Translations under genes and position numbers: made by a program
Source: Rotaria sp. Silwood1
Taxonomy: Eukaryota > Rotifera > Eurotatoria > Philodinida > Philodinidae
Reading direction: 5' to 3'
Length of the DNA stretch: 64,000 nt
Assembly: GCA_905250075.1 (NCBI GenBank)
Contig: CAJNOP010000002.1
Location: 4,577,565 to 4,641,564, forward strand
The notes under the pieces: model-generated
What the model was told of the DNA's origin: nothing
Databases searched by the model: none
What the model saw: the letters and a program-made list of their open reading frames with translations, nothing else
In this document: one piece after another, positions 1 through 11,839 of the stretch
Numbering within the stretch: the first letter of the stretch is position 1
How the letters are laid out: each line of letters opens with the position of its first letter

Positions 1-3000
1 TAGCATTAGCTACATGTAGTTTAGTACCGAATACAGGTCCAATACTTGTTAAAGATCAAATGGAAGATTGGTCAGCTGCTGAAGCGAACTCATTCGAAGA
101 TGCTATTGAAAAATGTGGAAAAGATTTTATTGAAATACAAAAGGAATATGTAAATCAAAAAAAAAATTTTTCTTCTTTTTTTTTGTCATTTGAATAAAAT
201 AACATTTATTTAAATTTTTTAGTTACCATGGAAAAGTTTAAAAGGTATTATTGAATATTATTATATGTGGAAAACAACAGATCGTTATGTTGTACAACGA
301 CGTTTAAAATTAGCTGAACAAGAAAATAAACTTAAACAAGTTTTTATACCAAATTAGTTCGTATTAAAATAATTTTATTTTTATTATTTATTATAATTAT
401 TCAATTGATATATTGTTTTTTTTTTTTCTCTTTTTAGTAATAAAGCTCATCAATGTTTACTTCCGCAACGACCACAAAGTGAAAATAAGCCATGTGAATC
501 ATGTGGAAGTATGTTGAATTAAAAATTTCAAATATTTCAAATATAATAAGAAATAATTTATTTTTAAGCTACTTCATCATCTCAATGGTATCAATGGAAT
601 TCAGCTCAACCACATACAAGACTTTGTGCAGAATGTTGGATTTATTATAAAAAATTAGGTGGCTTAAAATATCCGAAAAAGAGTGGTAAGTTTTTTTTGA
701 TAGATTTTTTAACATATTTCTTATGATATGATTATCTAATTGTAGGTCCTGATCGACGACAAGGTAAGTTTGATATGAACACAAAAGAGTATATATTGGA
801 GTTTTAAATTATAATATTAATTCTAGAACGAGCAGCGAATATCAATAAATTAGTCAGTTATAAATGTAATGTTGCTGGTTGCGGAAAGGTATGTTATTCA
901 TAGTTTGTTTTCTTATTTAAAGAGATATCTATGTATCATTTCCTGTATCTCATAAGCGACAGAGCAAAGTCCATTTTAGAAAGGTTTGAAAAAGTTTTCA
1001 AATGTTGACGAGAGAGAAAAAAAGGGATACTGATTTACTTTTACAATCCGTTAGATTTTTCGAGAAATTACTTTGCACACCTTATTAAATTCTAGATCCG
1101 CTATTGAGTTGGAAATATTATTAGCACACACCTAAAAAATAGAACTTTTGCACTACAATTTGAATCGAATAAACTAAACTATTTATCAAATTTCGATTTT
1201 CTTTCGATAAAAATACAATTACCTCAGCCCTGTAAGAGCGAAGAACTGCTCTACAAATTTCTTATCTGTGTTACAACAAGCAGGATGTAATTCAGTGGTA
1301 TAACCACGGGAGAAGCAAATGTGCAATTGCTTATTGAAATTTCGATGTTTCTCAGAATTGTTTATATATTTTGAAGTTAGATGGTAACTGTACTTTTTTT
1401 TCTATCGTGTGAATCACACATGCACTCTTTGCTTAGTCTTTCTTAAAAGGATTAATAAAAGAATCATTTCTGGTATTTTAACTGTCAATTTGGGTGAACA
1501 TGAGTTCGGTTTTATTGGAAAAACACTGCGTAAGTGTAGAGAAGGATAGATCAAAGAGGAGGAAAACAAAAATACAGAGCAAGAGAGAACATACACGAGC
1601 ATATAGATGTATATGAGTGAATCGTATTTTTGTTGTGTAATTGGCAAAGAAAAATGAAGATGCCATTGAGCAGAAATTTAACATGTCCATTTTGTTCATC
1701 ATCGTTTACTTCGTATAAGGTAATGATATTCTAACTCTCATGTGTCAGGAGGCTGAGATATCTCTAAATCCATATATGCTGAGATAGTTCCAGTATTTCC
1801 AATGATAAAAGTTTCTCGTTTTATTTCTATTATAATTCTTCTTTCTGCTTAACCTGAGTATTCCAATAACCTGGAATAGAGAGATCATCAATTAGGAAAC
1901 AATGAGCATCGGTTATATGTATTCCATCAATAATATAATACCATAGTTGATAATACTGGATCTAAGTGCTTATTCTATTCGAGTTAGGTTGAAAACTCCC
2001 AAAAAGTATTTTTCTACATTTCGTCGTATAATGTGAAAATTTTTAGGAAGGATGTTTGAACCATTCTGAACTCTTTATCGTATGTATAACTTTTTATACT
2101 CTCTTTTATGTGTAAATTTTATCGAGATTGATTGAATCTATCCGGAGATGAATCTAAAATAATTTTCAAAACGTTTTACTACAAAGTGAGTAAAAAAAGC
2201 GATTTTTGAAAGAGTTGGCTGATATTTCTCGAAAAAAAAAAATAATGAGAAAACTAAAACTTTTTTTAATCATTTGGTTAATTGAACAAAGCTCTTTCTT
2301 TTGAAGGAATTTCTGAATATCTAGCTATGTTTCTTTGACTTCAAGAAAACGCTTTGTTTTTCTCTATATACAAGAGACAACATATTTGTAAAAGTATTTT
2401 GGTCATGAAGGAGCAAGAAAGAGATAATAATGTTATTAATGATTAATGTATTTGAATAGTTCGTTGGATGTTGAATAAAACAAGTTTATTACTTTTTCAG
2501 CTTCTTTATTTTCTTCCGTAGAAAATCCAATTTAATATACTTTGACTTTTTGAAAAAAATGTATATTTTTAACATTTGACGTCTATGCCTCTATGAGTTG
2601 ATCAGCTAACGGACCAAAATTTTCTGCGGTAGTCTAATAGATATCAAGAAACAAAAGAAAAGCACACGGCTTGGGAAGCAGACCTTAGAAAACGGATTTA
2701 TACGAGAAACACTTCAAAAATATCATTCTACAAAAACGTTACGATTCACTCTTATACATAGAGTGACGCATATGTGAAAGCATAAAGAAAAAAAAAACAA
2801 GATGTGACATGACCTAGTTCCTAGGGAAAATACGTATGTGTGATACACAGGTACGTATTGAAAGAATCCTCGACATTAACTTCTATATGTTTTTTACGTT
2901 ATTCGTACTTTTTTAGGTCAAAAAAAGTTTTGACCTATCCATAAAAGCCTTGCCCGTTTTACCGATCGGTTTTTTTCGACACAAGAGAAGTTTGTCCATC

Positions 3001-5035
3001 GGTCTAGCAAATCCTGGTTACGCCACTAGTACTAACTGATGTACGAAAAGATTTTAAATAAGATTTAACCTACCTAACGTTTTGTAAGACATTAATCAAA
3101 GTAATGAATTACTGAATTTTGTCCGTATATACACTTTTTGTGCTGTTACTCAACAGAAATCTCGGCTTGCCTCAGAATTTTTCATAGTGACTATCACCGT
3201 AAGCGTTTAAATTTTCAGTTTCTTCATGACAAAATAAAACTATTTTTTCATTCTTTCATTATACTGTCGAACCTAAGAACATCGTCGCCTCTAGGTCAAG
3301 ATATTTCAAAAGCATATCGATGCACTTTTTAACATTATGGCTAAATTTGAGAAAATTTTTCTTCAAACAATTTTCATTTATGAAACATAACTCCAGGTTG
3401 TATATTATCATTAAAAAACCATACATAGAGGATTGCTCTATGGTGCCCGAGTGATTCATCATCTTAGACATGTTAGATTATTCATACGAAGTATTTTATT
3501 CAGAGAGATGATAAGTACACTTCATATTCTTCCGTAATACCTGAAACTTGATGCTTTGAGTATTAATGAGAAAGAAAAGAAATTATTTTCTATTTTTTTT
3601 TTTCCTCAGGAATGTAAAAATAAACCTGCTCTTCATCGTCATTATGCTATTGGACATGGAATATTATGCCGATCAGGTAGTCCACGTCCTTTATCAAAAC
3701 CACGAAATACATTTGCATTATATACAACACCATTATCACGTGCTGTTCGTCCATTATGTCCAATTAGACGTCTTGCACGTCGTCCAACATATAGTATTGA
3801 TATAAGTGACATACGTAGTAAATGGGAAACACATATTAATGAAAAACCAAGAGAAGATATTCGTAATACATGTATACGTTTTCGTGATTTATATGACAAA
3901 GGAAAAGAACGTTATAAACTAGTTCATTTAAATGATTTATTTCCATTTAAAAATGAAAATGATGAAATAAAAACACTTGATGATTTTATGCCGAAATCTG
4001 AAGAAAAAATACTCAATGAAAATGAAACTAATTTACCAATGCGTTATCCAAAAATACAAGAAGATCCAAGTGAATTTTATGCACAATTTACTCATACTAA
4101 TTTGAGTATTATGAAAAAACGACCTTATGAATCAAATGAAAATTCAAATGAAGGTAATCAAAATAAATATTTACAAAAAAATAAAATTAAAAAAAAATAT
4201 TTCATTTTTTTTACTTTTCTAGGTCCATCACCAAAACGAACATTAATTAGTCGACAAAATTTAATCAAAACAAAATCACCGGTAAAAATTTCTTTTGTTT
4301 ATTTTTTGATGGAATATTTAATTGAAAACAGAAAGAAAATAGAATATTGTTTCATATTCTTTCAACTTTGAAAAAAAAAAAAGAAGCACTCATCTAATAA
4401 TAGGAAATATGTAGGAAATGAGAAAAGAGACAAAATAAACAAATGAAGAACGATTAGACAATCAACAGTTCGTTCTTTTTTTCTAGACGTTTTGTTGACG
4501 TATAACACTATTACGGTCAACAAGGTCGTTCTTTTTTTCTATCGAGGATCAGTAATTAGTTTTTTTGAGTCAAGATATCAAATATGAATCATTGAAAAAC
4601 GAATAAAAAGAAAAAAGCATAATGAATAACCTAATCCTTCAGTATGACATAAGATTAGATCTTAACTAAATCAATATTAAATCGTTACGATTTCAATTTA
4701 TTTTCTTTTTAGAGTACAACTAAATTATCTCGATCACGTGCTTACACTGTACCATTTATTGATCGTAAGTTAAAATTATCATTTTATACTTTTTTTTGTA
4801 CATAGATATTCTTTTATATGTTTAGCTCCCGATGGCATTTATTTACGTGTGACAAAGGATATCAAGTATGATTTTCTTATTTCATTTAATCATATCATAT
4901 TTTACTTTTTATTTTAGACGTTTACGGAAAGAAATTCCTCAAAAAGAAATTCGTCGTATTGCACGTGCACCATGGAAAAAACTTAATACCAATTTTGTTT
5001 CGTATATTGATGATGATATAGTTATACTTGATTAA
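1..5035 (+). CDS. MTA: MTA-family (metastasis-associated) NuRD subunit, 5'-truncated by window
   Basis: MTA proteins are chromatin scaffold subunits of the nuclear NuRD histone-deacetylase complex. Exons read as 1-149, 223-356, 438-508, 569-685, 746-763, 827-888, 3610-4153, 4223-4281, 4713-4764, 4826-4865 and 4918-5035; all junctions are GT-AG and keep frame, giving 453 visible residues. The visible part opens in the linker before the SANT domain (residues 21-70, with [20 protein letters not shown] nearly as in vertebrate MTA1). A GATA-type zinc finger follows (Cys113, Cys116, Cys137, Cys140), then a C2H2-like finger (Cys176, Cys181, His194, His199), which MTA proteins also carry. The BAH and ELM2 domains must lie upstream of the window. 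The tail keeps the basic RLRKE...RRIARAPWK segment typical of the family. Intron 6 (889-3609) is unusually large. Orthology is very secure; which MTA paralogue is not resolvable. Confidence 0.95.
889..3609 (+). other. Large intron 6 of MTA, no gene recognised
   Basis: This 2.7 kb intron separates the two halves of the C2H2-like finger, while most other introns of the gene are under 100 bp. Short open frames occur on both strands but are low in complexity and resemble no family. The stretch around 2930-3030 has locally higher GC and could be a transposon relic; I found no inverted ends or coding remnant there. Confidence 0.6.
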
Positions 5036-6058
5036 ATCAATGTGCGTATTTTTTGTTTTTTGTATATAATCATATTCAATTTTTTTTCATTCGAATTCGA
5101 TTGTTCAATTAAAATCAAGAAAAGAAATTTCACAAAAAAAGAAAAAAAAAGAATATCTATTCAAGGACAATCTTTTCATAACGAAAAAAAAAAATTTAAA
5201 GAATTTTTGTTGTAGCTGTTATGACTGACTTGTGTGTCTATTGTTCTCTCTCTCATTCTTGTGTTTTCTTCTGTTTTCATTGATATCAAAACGTAAAATA
5301 TGTATGTGAAGATAAACTACAAGTTCATTCATCTTCTGTTCTCTTTCTTATGTTATTATTCATTCAAAAATTTTTGTGCTCTTCTTTCCTGTCTTTTTTT
5401 TTTTTGTCCAAAAGATCTTTCGGAAATAAAAAATTCAATTCATTTCTTCGTCTTTTTTTTTTTTTTTTCTCTTTCAAAATTTCGTATCGATGTGTGAGCG
5501 ATTATTTTGAGTGAACATTGAAGTTATATGTCAAGTGAGAAATAATGAGTAATAGTTGCTTTTTTTTATTATGCATTATATGAACATAGTTCAAAGTGGA
5601 AGAATAGAAAAAAAGAAACAAATTATTACAAATCGAGCGATGGATCCGGTGAATGTTCAAAGAATATTTTACATCAATGCCATTGATATTACTTTCAGGT
5701 GAGAATTAACCTTTTTCAATGAGGAAAGAGAACATATTTGAAATGAAAGTTTTTTTTTTATTTGAGAAAAGAAAATAATTTTATTGCATTAAATAAAAGA
5801 GATGACCGATTTATGACTTCATTGAGATCGAGGGCACTCTCTCTGTATATATATATATATATTGGTTAGAATTTTTACATTGTCATGTGCGTGCTGTAAC
5901 GATGTCGGACACAAGTATCAATGTAGACAAAAATCGATTAGAAACGATCATGTGTAGGAGAGATAGATAATGATCGTACTCGACCTTTTTTCTTTTTTTT
6001 CTAGATGATCCTTTTTTCTCTCTTTTATCATCTTATTATAAAACACTGATTTTCTTCA
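5036..6058. other. Intergenic: MTA 3' end and upstream region of the CEP170-like gene
   Basis: Holds long T and A tracts, a (TA)n run near 5838-5862 and no convincing coding sequence. A short frame near 5300-5497 is dominated by T-tract Phe/Ser codons and is not credible. No FHA-domain exon for the downstream CEP170-like gene is visible here. Confidence 0.6.
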
Positions 6059-9000
6059 ATGTCTCAGAACATTGATCATTATCCATTGACTACTTCGTCT
6101 TCATTATCATCTCCAAGTAATAATAATAATAAACGACTTCTATCCCATCAACACTTTCTTCCGACCTCATCAGACTTCAATACACCTTCATCAGTAGTGA
6201 GCAACATTCAAAATGATTCGCCATCATCGCAATCTTATACGGTAAGATATATGACATAGAATAAATGAAGAAGGAAAAGAAAAAAAAATTTGCATAACAA
6301 TCTTTCTTTCTTTACCTTCTCTACACAAGTAACGATTGTATAAAAGAACGAATGAAACAAAGCGCACTATGTATTTTGCTTCGCCTTTCTTTTTTTGTAT
6401 TCATCTTTGTTTTTATTAGTCGCCTATTGTCAGTGACGTTTGTACTAGTAGCAAAAATGGTGTCCGAAACCCATCGGCAACGATGAAAACGAAGGATGGT
6501 AATTCACCCAATGGTGTACGTAAACATTTAATTATGATAAGAAAAAAAAAAAAAAATAAAACATTTTCTCTTTCCTTTTAGAATCATATCAACGACAAAT
6601 ATGCATTCACTTTAGGTAAGAAAAAAAGAAGGGTTTAAACGGCTTACTGTCCATTGATTACATAAAAAATTTATTCCAATTAGCGGTTTTCATATGTAAG
6701 GATAAATATTAATATGACTTTCATCATAATGTTCCTACAGTTTCTTTTCAACATTCTTTTACTATGACTGTATGTTTTCGGCGTTAAAGAGTTGAAATCT
6801 CCATTTCATTTCGTATTCTAACAATCGATATTAAAAATTGTTCTTCTCCTATTAAATCGATTGTCATGTAAATGTTAGGATATGGAGAATTTACATATGT
6901 TTTTTTCCATTTGAGAATGTCGACCTTCCAAATAATTAATAGTATGTGACGTTATATTGCGTTTGAAAAATTTATCGGAATTCGGTTTTTTTGACAATAT
7001 ATTGATTGTCACAAATGTCTACTTAGTTGTTTATTTCTCTTCTTCGAAATAATCAACAGTAAGTAAACCCCTCAAGCAAGAAAAAAAAATGGTGCTTTGA
7101 ATAAATTTTTTTGTTATAATCAAATGACAGTAAATCATGTACACAGAAGAAAAAAGAAACCTTTTTTTTTTCATATCACTTATAATGCCATTGATTTATT
7201 TCAGACTTTACCCCACCGGTGGTTAAAACTAAAAAAAACCATAATCGTAATTTAAAATCAGTAAGTTTGAAATAAAGGAAAAAGAAAGTTTTGATTTTAC
7301 TGTTGGCGAATTTTTTTTTTTAGCAACTCTATACATATAACATGGCAGAAAACGATAACGAAGACCTTCATTCTCCTTTTGAACTAGGTAATTAAAAAAA
7401 AAATGAAATTCTCTTTTTTTTTGGTATAGAAACAAAAATTCTAATTATTTCAACTCTTAGATGTTCCACTCTGTGAGAATCAGTCATTAAAAAAAGTTCA
7501 AAATGATTTTCTTATCGATCGCATGTTGAAAGATGAGAGTAACTCAAATTTCACTTTACAACATCGATCTTCTAATCAACAATCTTATATAAATGTTCTC
7601 AATCATTCATCACCTCTTCTCACACCATCATCTGATCATCATGATATTGATGCATTAAGTGATGCAGGTACATATATTATTGAAGATGATGTTGATATTG
7701 CACGTGATGATGAACCTGAACAAGATATTGAACAACAAAATGATACACAAGACAACACTTCACCACCATCAACATCATCTTCATTTAAACGATATGCAGC
7801 AACAAAAAAAAATCGTCATGGAACATTCGATATTCATGGTACATCATCAAAAACAACGCATACTGTCAATCGTCCCATTGTTGATTTAAATGTTCCAACA
7901 CATGATTTATCACTACCGTCATCATCATCATCATCATCATCATCGGCTAATTCATCCCCTTCTTCATCTCTTCTTTCATTACCAACAGAAACTGATAATA
8001 GTATACGCAAAGAACCTGAAGGTGCCTCTCATCATATTAATATTGACGATAAGTCTTCCACTGGTGTAATTTATGCAGTACAACGGCCAAATACTCTTTT
8101 ACAACAACAACCACGTTGTATAACTCCACCACAAAATCTAATAAAACCAGCTGAATGTTTTGGTACAAAACAATTTATTAAGAAACTTAAGTTTTTCTTT
8201 TTTTTGTTTTTTTTCTTTTAGTTATTTCACCAACATTTGAAACAAAACCTTTTCCGAATACAACAACTACTGCGCCAAGACGAAAACTTGAGACTCAATG
8301 GAAGTTAGTTTCCTACATGCAAACTTAAATAATTTTTAACTTACTTTAATTTAGACCAAAATCAACAACATCTGTTGTTCCAACTAAAGATATTAATTTT
8401 GAAGTTCCATCAAAAAGTTCTCCATCATCACCTCCACTTTCAGCTCGTTCAAATCAAAGTGATACAGAAAAATTTTCATTTCATCTTCAACAACAACCTA
8501 TACGTCGTCTTGATTCTAAACAACAATCATCTTCATCAAATTTAAAACCTTCAGTTAATAATTCTGATTATATACCATCTTCATCTAAACCATCACTTCG
8601 ACCACATACTATAATTAATGATCAAACAAATTCATCACCATTTCAACGTAATTCATCTATACGTCAAACAATGCCAGCTAATACACACTATAATCGACAA
8701 TTACTTGCATCAAAAATCACAGCAACAACAAAATATGTTGATGATAACGAAGAAATTTCATCATCAAATCCAAGTTTAACTAAAGTTTATATGAATAAAT
8801 CATTTGCATTACGCCGACAACATGCGAATCTTACACCATCAACATCAAAACCAGTACAACAACAACAACAGCAACAACAACAACACACAATATCAAAACC
8901 ATTACCAACACGTCAAATATTAAAACCAACAACATCTGTTCAATCAGCATCTATTCCATCAACAACATTATCAATAAATAATTCAAATGGACAAACAAAT

Positions 9001-11405
9001 CGTGCTGTTGAATTACGTCGTGCACGTGCACAAGCAAAAATTGAAGAATTAGCACAACGTACAAGACGACAATTACAAAAAACTGAATTACCTAATGATA
9101 TAATGAGTGCATCATGGCATAGTAATGCAAGTAGTACAAGTAAAAAAGATTTTTCACATTTACGAGTAAATCCTCGATCAACTATTACTACTACGAATAA
9201 TAATAATAATAATATTTCAACACAAAAACAAGATTTACTAAAAACAAGAACAATATCATCAACATCACATCATCGATCATCATCAGCAAGTCCAAATCCA
9301 TTAGGAGAGACAACAATAACAAAAACATTGAAATATCGAAAACCAATGGTATCAAGTGTTACTAGTGAATCACAATATCAAAAAATGAATGGAAGTTATT
9401 ACAGTGAAGAAGTAAGTAAATTAATTAGTTTTTATTCAAACATATATTATTTTATCTTTTAGGAACGATGTGATTCATTGCGTGATGATGGACAAAGATT
9501 AGCAATTAAATTAATACAACTTTCATCTGGAATATTGGCAAAATTGAAGTAAAAAAAAAATACATATAAATTAATTGTCGTTGTATTATATTGATAAATT
9601 TTAGACCGAATAATGCTGCAAGTGACAATGATTCGAATGTGCGGGAATTAGAACAACTTGTTGATCAATTACAAACGGTCAATCGAACATTGAGTAGTAT
9701 GTATTTTGATTTTGTTATTTAAATATTTCTCAAATATAATCAAATGTGTAATAGAATGAGAATTAGGTATGCACCGAGTTCGAACGTCTAGGCTTAGATT
9801 TGATTACAATTATATTCAGTCAATTGATAAAAAGAGGTAGAAGTAAACCAAAAGTGACAATTTTGGACTTGACTACCGTAGATGTATACACGATAGAGTA
9901 ATTAATTCAAAAATCGAATATCTTCAGTTATACATTAAAAGAATAGTCAACAATATTCCGAAATACTCGAACTTAGTCAAACTTTTCTACCAACGACAAA
10001 ATATTTGCAAATTATGTTCTTGATGGATACTTGTATTAGCAGTCAACCACAAAAAAAATGCAAGGTATTCAGAAAATTCCTTCGTCTGTAGAACTGTATA
10101 GAACTTATTGCACTGATAATTTTAGTCAAGAAAAGTGTGCAAATTCACTCAAGAAATCATGATGTTAGGGTCAAAATATTCAATAATCTCGACTATGTAT
10201 GACTGCTACTAAAAAGTAGTTGACGTTTTCGAGTTTATCGATCCTAGTACCATGAATTATTGCGTGAATTTGAATTTTGTTCTTTTGCACAAAAATGATC
10301 AGGACAACGTACTCCCGAGAGTTCTACAGACGAAAAAAATCTTCCGAGAACCTTACATTGTTTGCGGTTGACTACCTATGTATGTGTGCATCAAAAATAT
10401 GATTCGCAAGCATTTTGCTGTTGATAGTAGGTAGGGTACTGGTATGATTATCTATATACCTCAAGAACTGCTTAAGCAATTATTCAAGTTTCCAATACTA
10501 TCCTAATTGGTTGAATAGTTTTCGAATCCGGATACCAAGTTAGAGTTCAAGTTCAGTGCATGGCTAGTGAGAATAGAACTTATGTTTGTAAAAAGTAATA
10601 TCCGACTATATAACAATAATATAATATTGTTTTCATGAGAAACTACATTTTGAAAGATTTCATGTTCCATTCATGACGTATTATATAAATTTAAAAACTC
10701 TATAAAACAACAAGAAGAAGTAATAAGCTCAATTAATCGTCTTTAACAATCATAATAACCTAAAGCATTTTATTTCATATAGAATTACAATCAAAGAAAA
10801 CATACTGAGCAAATAATTCTCAGACCTTGCGATGATGATTGCATTTTACAATCATAACTCCAATCGTAAAGCTCAATTATATTTAATCAAACATAATTTT
10901 TATTTCTTTTTTTTTCTTTAAGGTTGCATACTTTTTAAAAAAAAGAACAAGGAGACATATTCTCTGCAAACAAATTAAAATAGGTTTCCAAGCATTCGGA
11001 AATTAAAATAGGTTTCCGATAGTAGAAAAATCGGAAACCCTGAAGAATTTCTGATTTTCGGCAACGAACTGCTTTTTTTCACAAATCCTTCAGGGTTTCC
11101 GAAGTTTGGAAATCTATTTTTTTTTATCTTCGAGTAACTCCTTAAGGATTTCGGAATGTTCAAAAAACTATTTTTTGTCAGTGTTCTAAGGATATATATT
11201 TTTTTTCGAGAATACAAAGTTGAAGAACAAAAGATTCATTGATCCATTGATTTTCGAGTCTAATCGATAAATTTTCTTAATTGTTACTGATTAAATAGAA
11301 GAAAATTAACATATTAATTTGATAATAAATTTATTTCTTTTCATTTCTTTTTTAGCTATCGATGCTTCATTAACCGGTTCGACCAGTGACGAAAATTTGA
11401 TGTAA
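6059..11405 (+). CDS. CEP170-like low-complexity protein (C-terminal-type, no FHA domain seen)
   Basis: Eleven in-frame exons: 6059-6241, 6420-6515, 6582-6615, 7205-7260, 7324-7387, 7461-8162, 8222-8303, 8355-9411, 9463-9548, 9605-9696 and 11356-11405; 833 residues from the first ATG. The protein is mostly Ser/Thr/Asn/Gln-rich, with a nine-codon poly-Ser run at about 7918-7944 and a poly-Gln run at about 8858-8885. Features that recall the centrosomal, microtubule-associated CEP170 family, compared from memory: SDAGTYIIEDD near residue 214 (CEP170 has SDKGTYTIELEN), ETQWKP near 400, an Arg-rich LRRARAQAKIEELAQRTR near 620, and a final predicted coiled coil with RELEQLVDQLQTVNRTLSTI, like the CEP170 C-terminus. 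The N-terminal FHA domain of CEP170 is absent from the predicted start and from the kilobase upstream. The gene is either a shortened homologue, a model with missing 5' exons, or another low-complexity cytoskeletal protein. Confidence 0.5.
8858..8885 (+). repeat. CAA/CAG trinucleotide run encoding poly-Gln
   Basis: About nine consecutive Gln codons (CAA with one CAG) inside exon 8 of the CEP170-like gene. It is in frame and so a likely length-polymorphic tract. Confidence 0.9.
10977..11120. repeat. Small foldback repeat in intron 10 of CEP170-like gene
   Basis: Nested inverted repeats. The outer arms 10977-11000 and 11097-11120 share aaaataggtttcc-type ends. The inner arms 11032-11050 and 11083-11101 match as cggaaaccctgaagaattt against its near-complement. 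The left arm also repeats itself directly (aaaataggtttcc occurs twice). It could fold into a long hairpin. No target-site duplication is obvious. It is probably a small non-autonomous element or a hairpin arisen locally. Confidence 0.7.
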
Positions 11406-11839
11406 TTTTTCTTTTGTGCCTGAAATGGCGCATGATCAGTTTTTTTTTTCTTCTTTTCTTTTGTTTTTTACTGCTATACTAAGAAGAAATCTTTTCTTTG
11501 TCTTATTCTCTACAGTGCTGATTAAACTCTCATCTAATTAATTTATTTTATTATTTTTATCGTTCACCTGTCTAGTTTGCTTTTCTTTTTTCTTTTTTTA
11601 TTTAAATCAACAACTACAACAAAAAACAAAAAGAAAATTTTATTTGTGTTTTTGTGTATATATGTGAAAAAAATAACTGTTTGTGACAACTTTGCGTTCT
11701 TCCATGGAAAGAAAGATAACAACTAGTGTTTATCGAAAATAAAATTTTAAAGAAAAATAGTTTCATGCTCTTTAGTTTCTTATAGATATAAGAAAAAACG
11801 ATATTCAAAAAAGAATAGAAAAAAAAAGACTCTAAGATC
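11406..11839. other. Intergenic spacer between CEP170-like and ACP6-like genes
   Basis: T-rich, then A-rich spacer of 434 bp holding the 3' UTR of the upstream gene and the probable promoter/5' UTR of the phosphatase. No coding sequence was recognised. Confidence 0.6.

Noticed and set aside
2930-3030. Possible transposon end in MTA intron 6 (tcctggttacgccac)
   Set aside because: No paired end, no duplication and no coding remnant found.
3556-3609. In-frame upstream extension of the MTA exon ([18 protein letters not shown])
   Set aside because: It is intron sequence read through the polypyrimidine tract; the acceptor at 3609 restores the zinc finger.
9697-11355. Search for a tRNA in the CEP170-like intron (gttcgaa motifs near 9778 and 10513)
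   Set aside because: No cloverleaf arms could be built around the motifs.
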